From: an uncultured Actinomyces sp.
GTDB taxonomy: Bacteria; Actinomycetota; Actinomycetes; Actinomycetales; Actinomycetaceae
Assembly (NCBI GenBank): GCA_900556405.1
Contig: USPB01000004.1
Span: 1 to 24,328, forward strand
DNA length: 24,328 bases
Reading direction: 5' to 3'
Shown here: one piece after another, positions 8,892-15,988 of the stretch
Layout: the number at the start of each line of letters is the position of its first letter
Numbering within the stretch: position 1 is the first letter of the stretch
Program-made: the position numbers and the translations under genes
Notes under the pieces: generated by a model
What the model was told of the DNA's origin: nothing
The model's database searches: none
The model's input: only the letters and a program-made list of their open reading frames with translations

Positions 8892-10583
8892 TCAGAGACC
8901 CAGGTCGGCCTCGAACGCACCTTCCTCGAGGCGCTTCTTCACATCCATCAGGAAGCGCGAGGCATCCGCACCGTCCACCAGTCGGTGGTCGTAGGACAGC
9001 GACAGGTACACCATCGAGCGAATCGCGATCACGTCAGCGCCATCGGCGCCCTTCATGACCACGGGGCGCTTAACAATAGTGCCAACACCCATGATCGCGG
9101 TCTCCGGCATGTTCAGGACCGGGGTGTCGAAGAGGGCGCCGCCCGAACCGGTGTTCGTCACGGTGAACGTGGAACCAGACAGCTCGTCAGGGCCGACCTT
9201 CGAGTCGCGGGTACGGGCAGCCAGATCGTTGATCGATGCTGCGATACCAGCAATGTCCTTGTCCCCGGCGTTCTTGATGACGGGAACCAGCAGACCGCGC
9301 GGCGTGTCAACGGCGATGCCCACGTGCTCGTAATCGAAGTACGTGACCTCCTTGTCATTGATGGTCGCGTTGATCTTCGGGTGGTAAGCGAGAGCTTCCG
9401 TTGCAGCCTTGACGAAGAAGGGCAGGAACGTCAGCTTCGTGCCGTGCTTGGCCAGGAAGGAGTCCTTGGAACGCGCGCGAAGAGCGGCGACCTTGGTGAC
9501 GTCAACCTCAATGACCGTGGTCAGCTGAGCGGCAGTCTGCAGCGACTCGACCATGCGGCGGGCAATCGTCTGACGCAGACGCGACATCTTCTCGGTCGTG
9601 CCGCGCAGCGGCGAGGGCTCACGGACGACTGCGAGCTGCGTGGCGGCCGGAGCTGACGGTGCGGCGGGAGCCGCAGGCGCTGCAATCGCGGCGCGGGCAG
9701 CAGCAGCGGCAGCCTCGATGTCTTCGCGACGGATGCGGCCACCGACACCGGTGCCCGATACCGTCGTCAGATCGACGCCGAGCTCGCGAGCAAGCTTGCG
9801 CACGATGGGCGTGACGTACGCGGAGCCGGTCACGGGGGCGGGGGCATCGACGACCGGGGCAGCAGAAGCCGTCTGCGCCAGGGTCGACGCATTCGGGAAA
9901 GGATCGACCGGGGCTGCAGGAGCAGCCGGAGCGGCAGGAGCGGCCGGGGCTGCAGGAGCAGCCGGAGCAACAGCCTCAACTGCGGGTGCAGCCGACGGAG
10001 CCGACGACGAGATGATCGCGACGACCGTGCCGACCTCAACGGTCTCGTCCTCGGGAACACGAATCTCGGCGAGGAAACCGGCGACGGGGGAGGGGACCTC
10101 GGAGTCGACCTTATCCGTGGAGACCTCGAGCAGCGGCTCATCGGCATCGACGGCGTCGCCCACGGACTTCAGCCACGTGGTGACGGTGCCCTCGGTGACG
10201 GACTCACCCAGAGCGGGCATGCGCACCTCGGTGCCCTGAGCGGGAGACGCCGCAGGGGCAGCAGCAGGTGCCGGGGCTGCAGGGGCGGCTGCAGGGGCGG
10301 CGGGAGCCTCAACGGGAGCGGCGGCGGGGGCAGCCGAGGCCTCGGATGCGTCGCCGATGCGCGCGATCTCGGTGCCGACCTCAACGGTCTCATCCTCGGG
10401 GACCAGGATCTCCAGCAGGACGCCGGCGACGGGGGAGGGGACCTCGGAGTCGACCTTATCCGTGGACACCTCAACGATGGGCTCGTCGAGCTCGACGGTG
10501 TCGCCGACCTGCTTCAGCCACGTGGTGACGGTGCCCTCGGTGACGGATTCGCCCAGAGCGGGCATGGTCACTGAAGTTGCCAT
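8892..10583 (-). CDS. sucB: 2-oxoacid dehydrogenase E2, dihydrolipoamide acyl(succinyl)transferase with two lipoyl domains
   Basis: A 563-residue acyltransferase core of a 2-oxoacid dehydrogenase complex. It has lipoyl domain 1 (residues about 3-77, lipoyl Lys43 in TDKVDSEVP), an Ala/Pro linker and lipoyl domain 2 (about 118-192, Lys158 in the same motif). A long Ala/Pro-rich linker follows, then a peripheral subunit-binding domain (YVTPIVRKLARELGVDL, GTGVGGRIRREDIEAA) and the catalytic domain ending with SYDHRLVDGADASRF (His533, Asp537). The ATG has AGGAGA 8 nt upstream. Two lipoyl domains of this type are typical of the actinobacterial SucB-like E2. The E3 gene lies 27 bp upstream and is probably co-transcribed; no E1 gene is visible. 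The substrate (2-oxoglutarate or pyruvate) cannot be settled from this sequence, so the symbol is tentative. Confidence 0.9.
   Translation of the reverse strand: MATSVTMPALGESVTEGTVTTWLKQVGDTVELDEPIVEVSTDKVDSEVPSPVAGVLLEILVPEDETVEVGTEIARIGDASEASAAPAAAPVEAPAAPAAAPAAPAPAAAPAASPAQGTEVRMPALGESVTEGTVTTWLKSVGDAVDADEPLLEVSTDKVDSEVPSPVAGFLAEIRVPEDETVEVGTVVAIISSSAPSAAPAVEAVAPAAPAAPAAPAAPAAPAAPVDPFPNASTLAQTASAAPVVDAPAPVTGSAYVTPIVRKLARELGVDLTTVSGTGVGGRIRREDIEAAAAAARAAIAAPAAPAAPSAPAATQLAVVREPSPLRGTTEKMSRLRQTIARRMVESLQTAAQLTTVIEVDVTKVAALRARSKDSFLAKHGTKLTFLPFFVKAATEALAYHPKINATINDKEVTYFDYEHVGIAVDTPRGLLVPVIKNAGDKDIAGIAASINDLAARTRDSKVGPDELSGSTFTVTNTGSGGALFDTPVLNMPETAIMGVGTIVKRPVVMKGADGADVIAIRSMVYLSLSYDHRLVDGADASRFLMDVKKRLEEGAFEADLGL
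10078..10547. repeat. Direct DNA repeat (345-bp period) encoding the two lipoyl domains
   Basis: Two exact blocks recur with the same 345-bp offset: 10078-10121 equals 10423-10466 (44 nt) and 10167-10202 equals 10512-10547 (36 nt). They encode the lysine motif and the start of each lipoyl domain. The in-frame period of 115 codons means unequal recombination would gain or lose one whole lipoyl domain. Confidence 0.85.
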
Positions 10584-10610
10584 TGTGTGTTCTCCTATAA
10601 AAAATTTCGG

Positions 10611-11984
10611 TCAGTTGTGGACGTGGAGCGGCTTACCGGCCAGTGCCATAGCCGCTTCGCCAATCGACTCATTCTGGCTGGGGTGCGCGTGGATGAGGGA
10701 AGCGACGTCAGAGGGGTACGCCTCCCAGTTCACCATGAGCTCGCCCTCACCAATCTGTTCGCCGATGCGCGCGCCGATGCCGTGGAAGCCCACGATCGGA
10801 CCGCCCTCAACCGAGACCAGCTTGATGATGCCCGATGTGGCCAGGATAGACGACTTTCCGTTGCCAGCGAGGTTGTACTCGACCGTACGCACCTGGTCGC
10901 CAAACTTTTCACGTGCCTGCTTTTCGGTCATGCCGACAGAGGCGATCTCCGGCTCGCAGAAGGTCACGCGCGGGATGTTGATATCCGCCTGCATCGTCGG
11001 GTTCAGGCCAGCAATCTCTTCGGCGACGAAGATGCCCTGCATGAAGCCGCGGTGAGCGAGCTGGAGGCCGGGGACGATGTCGCCAACCGCGTAGATGTTG
11101 CCAACACCGGTGTGCAGGCGGTCGTTGGTGATCACGAAGCCACGGTCCAGCGTGATTCCGGCCTGCTCGTAGCCCAGGCCTTCGGTGACCGGGCCGCGGC
11201 CGACGGCAACCAGGAGGACGTCAGCATCGAAAGCCTTGCCGTCTTCGGTTTGAACGTGCACGCCCTGCTCGTTTTGCGTAGCCGAGGCGAAGCGAGTGTT
11301 CGTGTGGAACTTGATGCCGCGCTTACGGTAGGCGCGCTCGAGCTGCTTAGAGATGGCCTCATCCTCGTTGTTGGCAAGGTGGGGCAGGGCTTCGATGATC
11401 GTGACCTCAGCGCCGAAGCTACGCCACACGGAGGCAAACTCGAGGCCGATGACGCCGCCGCCGAGAATCACGACGGAGGAGGGAACCCAATCCATCTGGA
11501 GGGCCTGATCGGAGGAGATGACGCGGCCGCCGATCTCGAGCCCAGGGATTGAGCGCGAGTAGGAGCCGGTTGCCAGGACGATGTTACGGCCCGTGATGCG
11601 CTGGCCGTTCACCTCGATGGTGTTTGCGTCAGCCAGGCGGCCCCAGCCGGAGATCACCTCGACGTTGCGGGACTTGAGCAGGCCTTGCAGGCCCTTGTAG
11701 AGGCCGGAGATAACCGAGTCGCGGTACTTGCCAACCTGAGCCATGTCGATACCGTTGAAGGTGGAAGAAACGCCGAACTTGGCGGACTCACGAACGGCCT
11801 CGGCCGTCTCTGCGGCGTGCAGGTACGCCTTCGTGGGAATGCAGCCGCGATGCAGGCAGGTGCCGCCCACCTTATCGCCGTCGATGAGGGCGACCTTCAT
11901 TCCGAGCTGCGCAGCGCGCAGGGCGGTCGCGTAGCCGCCGGAACCCGCACCCAGAATGACGATGTCGTAGGTCGATTCGCTCAA
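10611..11984 (-). CDS. lpdA: Dihydrolipoyl dehydrogenase (E3)
   Basis: A 457-residue FAD-dependent disulfide oxidoreductase that reoxidises the dihydrolipoyl arm of E2 with NAD+. The N-terminal FAD fold is DIVILGAGSGGYATALRAAQ. The redox disulfide is GGTCLHRGCIPTK (Cys43, Cys48), the NAD-binding GGGVIGLEFASVW and a second FAD site AVGDIVPGLQLAHRG follow, and the dimer-partner catalytic pair is in HAHPSQNE (His434, Glu439). The length is normal for the family. The start is TTG at 11984, preceded by GAGGAG (11994-11999) with a 9-nt spacer; the next possible ATG or GTG would remove part of the FAD fold, so TTG is the only sensible choice. It precedes sucB in the same direction with a 27-nt gap, so the pair probably forms one transcript. 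Confidence 0.95.
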   Translation of the reverse strand: MSESTYDIVILGAGSGGYATALRAAQLGMKVALIDGDKVGGTCLHRGCIPTKAYLHAAETAEAVRESAKFGVSSTFNGIDMAQVGKYRDSVISGLYKGLQGLLKSRNVEVISGWGRLADANTIEVNGQRITGRNIVLATGSYSRSIPGLEIGGRVISSDQALQMDWVPSSVVILGGGVIGLEFASVWRSFGAEVTIIEALPHLANNEDEAISKQLERAYRKRGIKFHTNTRFASATQNEQGVHVQTEDGKAFDADVLLVAVGRGPVTEGLGYEQAGITLDRGFVITNDRLHTGVGNIYAVGDIVPGLQLAHRGFMQGIFVAEEIAGLNPTMQADINIPRVTFCEPEIASVGMTEKQAREKFGDQVRTVEYNLAGNGKSSILATSGIIKLVSVEGGPIVGFHGIGARIGEQIGEGELMVNWEAYPSDVASLIHAHPSQNESIGEAAMALAGKPLHVHN

Positions 11985-12060
11985 GGTTTAAAACTCCTCG
12001 TTGATGAGCCTCAGCTCAGATGGTTGTTTTCATGGCGGGCCTCACGGTCCTTATAGGCCT

Positions 12061-12089
12061 ATTGTCCCACGTTTGCGCAATGCTGTCTT
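12061..12089 (-). promoter_or_regulatory. Candidate promoter AAGACA-17-GACAAT upstream of lpdA-sucB
   Basis: On the minus strand AAGACA (12084-12089) and GACAAT (12061-12066) are 17 bp apart, about 75 bp before the TTG start of lpdA. This would give a normal leader with room for the GAGGAG site. Nearby TATAAG is an alternative -10. Apart from a 5-bp CCCTC/GAGGG stem (12131-12145), I see no other structure in the 212-bp gap. Confidence 0.35.
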
Positions 12090-12183
12090 GAAGCTCGGTG
12101 TTTCATCCCGGTGTATCAGGCCACATGACACCCTCTTGTTGAGGGCGCTTTGTTGATGCGATGCGGGGTGTGCGCGGCCTCGG

Positions 12184-12189
12184 TAGGAT
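12184..12189 (+). promoter_or_regulatory. -10 box TAGGAT, leaderless-type
   Basis: TAGGAT matches TAnnnT and is followed after 7 nt by the GTG at 12197, so the transcript probably starts at the start codon. No Shine-Dalgarno site precedes that GTG. This box sets the start of the small membrane protein and argues against the longer frame beginning at 12161. Confidence 0.5.
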
Positions 12190-12196
12190 CGATAAC

Positions 12197-12688
12197 GTGC
12201 ATGGACATGACGCAACGAACGAGGCTGTCGGTGCGCGCGATCAGCGCCCGCCGTCGCTTGGACTTGGCCGCATTATTATCGCTTTGTTCTGGCTCTTGGG
12301 AGCTTGGATTTTTGTGACGGCTATTCTCGATCTCTTTCATGCTCAGGGCCAGCCCTGGGGGCCGCGGATCGTTGCGCTCCTTGCTGGCGTCGACTACCTC
12401 ATTGCCGCGACGGCTTTGACACACAATGGGCGACGCATGCGTCTGGTTGGCTGGGTGACAATTACGCTGTCGATTGCTATCCCTATTATTTTGTGGGTTG
12501 CCTCCCTCGGCCTTGACGAACTGAATTCGGCCCGTTCTGCATGGACCGGTTTTGGCGTGGATTTCTATTACGTGCCCCTCATCGTCTCGGTTATCGGCCT
12601 GGTGTGGATGTGGCGTTCAAATCCGCGCAGGATTGTCTCCCTCGCGGAGCAGGTGGAGCGTCCTTCTGCTCCGTGGAAGGCTGGCTGA
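12197..12688 (+). CDS. Small four-helix membrane protein, function unknown
   Basis: A predicted 163-residue protein that I do not recognise. A polar N-terminus of about 23 residues precedes four hydrophobic segments: IIIALFWLLGAWIFVTAILD (about 26-45), RIVALLAGVDYLIAATALT (about 57-75), LVGWVTITLSIAIPIILWVA (about 83-102) and VPLIVSVIGLVWMW (about 126-139). A short cytosolic tail with basic residues (RSNPRR) ends it, placing both termini probably inside. There are no cofactor or catalytic motifs. The GTG start rests on the -10 box 7 nt upstream; an in-frame ATG at 12161 would overlap that box. It is convergent with the trmL-like gene, and a strong hairpin lies between. Confidence 0.65.
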   Translation: MHGHDATNEAVGARDQRPPSLGLGRIIIALFWLLGAWIFVTAILDLFHAQGQPWGPRIVALLAGVDYLIAATALTHNGRRMRLVGWVTITLSIAIPIILWVASLGLDELNSARSAWTGFGVDFYYVPLIVSVIGLVWMWRSNPRRIVSLAEQVERPSAPWKAG

Positions 12689-12718
12689 GCTCAGGCCTCA
12701 CTGAGAGTGTCCTGTAGC

Positions 12719-12758
12719 AAGCGAGGCCCGGCGGATTCATCCGACCTGGGCCTCGCTT
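12719..12758. terminator. Bidirectional terminator between convergent genes
   Basis: AAGCGAGGCCC (12719-12729) pairs exactly with GGGCCTCGCTT (12748-12758). The intervening bases hold a further CGGAT/ATCCG stem. The plus-strand side is followed by a weak T/C-rich stretch. It separates the membrane protein (stop 12688) from the methyltransferase gene (stop 12778). Confidence 0.8.
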
Positions 12759-12777
12759 CTCTGATGTCTGTTGAGGG

Positions 12778-13239
12778 CTAGATGCCACCCGGAAAACCGA
12801 GCTGACGCCACGCCTCGTACAGGACGATGGACGCGGAGTTTGCCAGGTTGAGGGAGCGCACGCCGTTAACCATCTGGATGCGCACGCGATCCTCGACGCG
12901 GGAGTGATTCATTGCCTCCTCGGAGAGCCCGACTGACTCGCGACCAAAGAGGAGGCCGTCGCCATCGGCGTAGGAGATGTCGGCGTACATGGTGGTGGCG
13001 TGGCCTGTGAGCGCCCAGATACGTCCCGGCACCTGAGCGAGGGCATCATCCAGACTGTCGTGCACCATGACGTGCGCAAGGTCATGGTAATCCAAGCCGG
13101 CACGGCGAAGCTTCGCGTCGTCCATATCAAAGCCCAGCGGCTTGACCAGGTGCAACATGGACCCGGTACATGCCGACAGACGGATCGCAGCACCCGTATT
13201 CCCGGGGATTTCCGGCTCCCAAAAAATAATGTGCAGCAT
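12778..13239 (-). CDS. trmL: tRNA (cytidine/uridine-34-2'-O)-methyltransferase, TrmL-like SpoU family
   Basis: A 153-residue SPOUT enzyme of the TrmL/YibK branch, which methylates the 2'-hydroxyl of the wobble nucleotide in tRNA-Leu isoacceptors. Diagnostic segments are EPEIPGNTGAAIRLSACTG, LVKPLGFDMDDAKLRRAGLD, the knot motif LLFGRESVGLSEE and VRSLNLANSASIVLYEAWRQ, which form the deep trefoil knot that binds S-adenosylmethionine. It is the short, single-domain form without an RNA-binding extension, as expected for TrmL. The ATG lies 5 nt after the TGA of the upstream PEBP gene, and the GAGGA that spans that stop codon is the ribosome-binding site, so the two are coupled. The symbol is by family; whether both Cm34 and cmnm5Um34 are made is not determined. 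Confidence 0.9.
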   Translation of the reverse strand: MLHIIFWEPEIPGNTGAAIRLSACTGSMLHLVKPLGFDMDDAKLRRAGLDYHDLAHVMVHDSLDDALAQVPGRIWALTGHATTMYADISYADGDGLLFGRESVGLSEEAMNHSRVEDRVRIQMVNGVRSLNLANSASIVLYEAWRQLGFPGGI

Positions 13240-13244
13240 AATCC

Positions 13245-13772
13245 TCAGGCCTGGTGAGTAACGGTCAGGGTCGCGCGCGCGATGATGTGCTCAAGCGCTA
13301 CGAACGAGGCCATGGCTGGAGTCGCATCGTCGTCGAGCCCGAGCGTGTCCGTATTCAGGGCGTGCACAGTGAACACGTAGCGGTGCGGGCGGTCGCCAGG
13401 TGGGGGAGCGGCCCCGAAGTAGGAGGCCTCGCCCGCGTCGCCGCGCAGGTGGAAAGCGGGGCCGTCCAGCATGAGATCGGACGCTCCCGCCCCCGCCTCT
13501 AGGTGAGTCATCGATGCGGGGATGTCGAGGATTGCCCAGTGCCACCATCCCGAGGGGATCGGGGCGTCCGGGTCGAAGCAGGTCAGCATGAAGCTTGCTG
13601 TTTCCTCCGGGAAGCCATGCCATGCGAGATCCGGAGAAAGGGAACCTGCGTCGGCTGTCGCCGACTTCGGCATCGGCGCGCCGTCGGTGAGAACGGTCGA
13701 TGACAGTGTGAATGTGGGGACATTCAGGCCGTCGTAGGGGCTGGGGGCGAGTGGGCGCTGGTCGATATTCAT
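13245..13772 (-). CDS. YbhB/YbcL family Raf kinase inhibitor-like (PEBP) protein
   Basis: A 175-residue soluble protein of the phosphatidylethanolamine-binding (PEBP) superfamily, bacterial YbhB/YbcL branch, with unknown substrate. The ligand-pocket motifs are visible: SPDLAWHGFPEETASFMLTC, DPDAPIPSGWWHWAILDIPA, then FGAAPPPGDRPHRYVFTVHA, corresponding to the conserved DPDxP, HW and GPxPPxGxHRY elements. No signal peptide is present, so it should be cytoplasmic. The start is ATG at 13772, supported by AAGGAG (13777-13783 region) 5-6 nt upstream, in preference to an in-frame ATG at 13799. It leads directly into the TrmL-like gene. The upstream gap of 128 bp is shared divergently with the SOS-controlled imuA' promoter. 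Confidence 0.9.
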   Translation of the reverse strand: MNIDQRPLAPSPYDGLNVPTFTLSSTVLTDGAPMPKSATADAGSLSPDLAWHGFPEETASFMLTCFDPDAPIPSGWWHWAILDIPASMTHLEAGAGASDLMLDGPAFHLRGDAGEASYFGAAPPPGDRPHRYVFTVHALNTDTLGLDDDATPAMASFVALEHIIARATLTVTHQA

Positions 13773-13854
13773 GCCTTCTCCTTTTCGCGATGCCTCCATT
13801 GTGACCTATTCGCGCTCGATCGGCGTTCGGGACGCAGATGTGTGAGCGTGGTTC

Positions 13855-13883
13855 TAGACTTCCCATGTCGAACACATGTTCTA
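13855..13883 (+). promoter_or_regulatory. SOS promoter: -10 TAGACT and near-consensus LexA box upstream of imuA'
   Basis: TAGACT (13855-13860) is the likely -10. Just downstream, TCGAACACATGTTCTA (13868-13883) matches the actinobacterial LexA box TCGAAC-N4-GTTCGA at 11 of its 12 defined bases. Bound LexA would sit over the transcription start, a typical repression geometry. Confidence 0.85.
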
Positions 13884-13900
13884 TTTGTGGGAGGGGAGCC

Positions 13901-14386
13901 ATGACCGATGCGCACGCGCGTCTGCTCGCGGCGCGTGACGTGCTGAACCGTGCCGAACGGGCTGTCGGACTGCGCGCGCGCGACGACATTGAGCACGGGT
14001 CCACTGGCGCTTCTCCCATCCTCCTGGGACCGACGAGCAGGTCCGAACTCATCCGTCTCCTCATTGATGTGTGCCCCACCGGTGGGTGGATCGGTGTGTG
14101 TGGAGTTGGTGATATCGGCTGGGAGTGGGCAGCTCAACAGGGGATGGACCTCGACCGTGTTCTCGTTTTAAACGCTGAGAAAGATTCCCCGCTGGTCGAT
14201 CTGTGTGCCCTTCTCGTGGACGCCTGCGATGTCATCTGCCTCGATATTCCTGAACTGTCCGGTGCACATCAGCGGGTCCTGGCGGCGCGAGCTCGCTCAA
14301 TGGGACGCACCATCGTGACGCTTTCTTCCTGGCAGGGGCTTTCGCGTGTCCCCGCTCCACGTCCGCGAATGCGGCTGGTGATATAG
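13901..14386 (+). CDS. imuA': ImuA'-like SOS mutagenesis accessory protein (RecA-like remnant)
   Basis: A 161-residue protein resembling actinobacterial ImuA', a mutasome component needed with ImuB and DnaE2 for SOS mutagenesis. An N-terminal helical segment is followed by a RecA-like sheet region with TGGWIGVCGVGDIGWEWAA, QGMDLDRVLVLN and CDVICLDIPELSGAHQRVLA. The P-loop is gone: the Walker A position reads GVGDIGW and lacks the Gly-Lys-Thr, so ATP hydrolysis is unlikely, as expected for this family. ATG at 13901 is selected because GGGAGGGGAG lies just upstream; ATGs at 13838 and 13865 would extend it across the LexA box. Its stop immediately precedes the imuB GTG, so they form one unit. 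The assignment rests partly on imuB adjacency because the family is poorly conserved. Confidence 0.78.
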   Translation: MTDAHARLLAARDVLNRAERAVGLRARDDIEHGSTGASPILLGPTSRSELIRLLIDVCPTGGWIGVCGVGDIGWEWAAQQGMDLDRVLVLNAEKDSPLVDLCALLVDACDVICLDIPELSGAHQRVLAARARSMGRTIVTLSSWQGLSRVPAPRPRMRLVI

Positions 14387-15949
14387 GTGCGTGACATGGT
14401 GGTGTGGGTGCCCGACTGGCCGGTCCACTGCCTCGTGGTTGACCTGCCTCCGGGTGGGGTCGGGGCCGTCGTGCATGCTGACCGCATCGAGGTAGCTAGC
14501 GCGGCGGCTCGGCGCGCAGGCGTCAGGAGCGGCATGAGCGTGCGGGAGGCAACGTTTTTGTGCCCCGATCTTCTCTGTATGCCGCGCGACCCCGATCGCG
14601 AGGCCAGGGCTTTTAGCGCGGTCGTTGACGCCTTCGACTCGGTGGCGGCTGGGGTTCAGTGCATGCGCCCGGGTTTGGCCAGGTGCCGGGCGGGAGGCCC
14701 GGCTCGTTGGCATGGGAGCGAGGAGGCCGCCGCCTCGGCTCTGGTGTCGGCAATCGAGGAGGCTGTTGGAGTCGAATGTTTCGTGGGAATTGCAGACGGT
14801 CCAGTCGCCTCTGTGAAAGCGGCGCGCGGGGGACGTATAGTCCCCTCCGCAGAGACCCAATCATTCCTGGGACGTATCCCATTGTGCGAGGCTCTGAGTT
14901 CTGTTCCTCCCGCAATGGCCGACAGAGCATCTGAGGCTGTCGAACTCTTGCAGGGCCTGGGTATCCGCACCTGTGCGGATTTTCTTGACCTTGGCCGCGG
15001 TCGCGTGTGCGAGCGTTTCGGGGATGTCGGTGACGCGCTCTGGGTCCTCGCATCCGGAGGAGAGAGCAACCTTGCCCCGACTGACCGTATCCAACCTGAC
15101 ATTGCGGTGGAATGCAGTATCGATGCCGGTGGCGAATCCATCGACACAATGATGGTTCCCATTTGGCGCATTGCTCGAGATCTGGCGCTGAAGCTGGCGC
15201 AGGGCGGACTCGTCTCGCAGACGCTGCGCATTGACGTAGAAGACGCAGGGGGCGGGCAACGCACTCGCACGTGGAGCGGATGCGATCTGTGGGCTCCCGA
15301 TGACGTCGCGCTGCGCGTTCGATGGACGCTGGCGGGATGGACGTCTGGCGTCGATGGTCCCAGTGGTGCCGTAGCCAGTATCCGTCTCACCGCATGCGAT
15401 CCCCGGGAGGGGCAGGGAGCGACTGCGCTGTGGGGACGAGGAGACCGCGAGCGCGATGTGTCACGCAGTGTCGTGCGCATCCAGGGTATGGCGGGGCCGG
15501 ATGCGCTCCTCGTTCCGCGGGTGCAGGGCGGTTATGATCCGCGTAGTCGCGTGGTGATGGCCAGATGGGGCAGCGAGCCTCACCTGCGTTCGTGTGAGGG
15601 GGCGTGGGAGGGGCGTATTGCTCAGCCTCCAGCGACGCTTTTTGACGAGCCAGTGCGGGTGAGGATCGTGGGCGAGTCGGGCGTCTTCGATGATGTGCGT
15701 GTCGACCATCGAGGAGCCTTGAGTGCAGTGCCCGCCTATTTCATCGACCCGCATGACACAACGCGATCCACGTCCGGGAGGGGGCGACGCGTCGCGATCA
15801 CGCGCGTGGAGGGCCCCTGGCCGGTGGGGGGACGCTGGTGGGCCAAGGAACGCCCGCGCGCCTACATGAGGGTGTTGCTTGAGGATGGCCGGAATGTGCT
15901 CCTTGTCTGGCAGGGAGGGGAGTGGGCGATGGAGGGGCTGACCCAGTGA
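14387..15949 (+). CDS. imuB: ImuB: catalytically inactive Y-family polymerase scaffold of the mutasome
   Basis: A 520-residue protein of the UmuC/DinB-like superfamily that acts as adaptor linking ImuA', DnaE2 and the sliding clamp. The start MRDMVVWVPDWPVHCLVV is the ImuB version of the first polymerase strand. The palm position that holds Ser-x-Asp-Glu in active Y-family enzymes reads RPGLARCRAGG (about residues 95-105), so catalysis is lost. An HhH region (LQGLGIRTCADFLDLG) and a little-finger-like domain follow. A degenerate clamp motif is ATALWG at 345-350: the Leu-Trp-Gly core remains but the expected Gln is Ala345. It continues with RIQGMAGPDALLVPRVQGGY and a C-terminal tail (about 365-520) thought to bind partners. 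The GTG start directly abuts the imuA' stop. Confidence 0.9.
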   Translation: MRDMVVWVPDWPVHCLVVDLPPGGVGAVVHADRIEVASAAARRAGVRSGMSVREATFLCPDLLCMPRDPDREARAFSAVVDAFDSVAAGVQCMRPGLARCRAGGPARWHGSEEAAASALVSAIEEAVGVECFVGIADGPVASVKAARGGRIVPSAETQSFLGRIPLCEALSSVPPAMADRASEAVELLQGLGIRTCADFLDLGRGRVCERFGDVGDALWVLASGGESNLAPTDRIQPDIAVECSIDAGGESIDTMMVPIWRIARDLALKLAQGGLVSQTLRIDVEDAGGGQRTRTWSGCDLWAPDDVALRVRWTLAGWTSGVDGPSGAVASIRLTACDPREGQGATALWGRGDRERDVSRSVVRIQGMAGPDALLVPRVQGGYDPRSRVVMARWGSEPHLRSCEGAWEGRIAQPPATLFDEPVRVRIVGESGVFDDVRVDHRGALSAVPAYFIDPHDTTRSTSGRGRRVAITRVEGPWPVGGRWWAKERPRAYMRVLLEDGRNVLLVWQGGEWAMEGLTQ

Positions 15950-15976
15950 GCCGGTGACGGGCGCTGGTGCGTGCCG

Positions 15977-15982
15977 TAGACT
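15977..15982 (+). promoter_or_regulatory. -10 box TAGACT for the SNF2 helicase, leaderless-type
   Basis: TAGACT is followed by six bases and the ATG at 15989, the spacing of leaderless promoters in this window. No LexA-type box lies in the 39-bp gap, so the helicase may have its own constitutive start as well as read-through from imuAB. Confidence 0.5.
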
Positions 15983-15988
15983 GAAAGG

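Noticed and set aside
9901..10330. Repetitive GCAGGAGC-type stretches that could suggest a CRISPR or satellite repeat
   Set aside because: They encode Ala/Pro linkers of the E2 protein in frame and lack regular repeat-spacer structure.
10587..11552. 321-codon plus-strand frame inside lpdA and other long antisense frames (for example 9598-10239)
   Set aside because: No recognisable motifs, and fully overlapped by strongly conserved genes on the other strand.
15950..15988. A LexA box in front of the SNF2 helicase
   Set aside because: No TCGAAC or GTTCGA half-site is present in the gap, only a -10 box.
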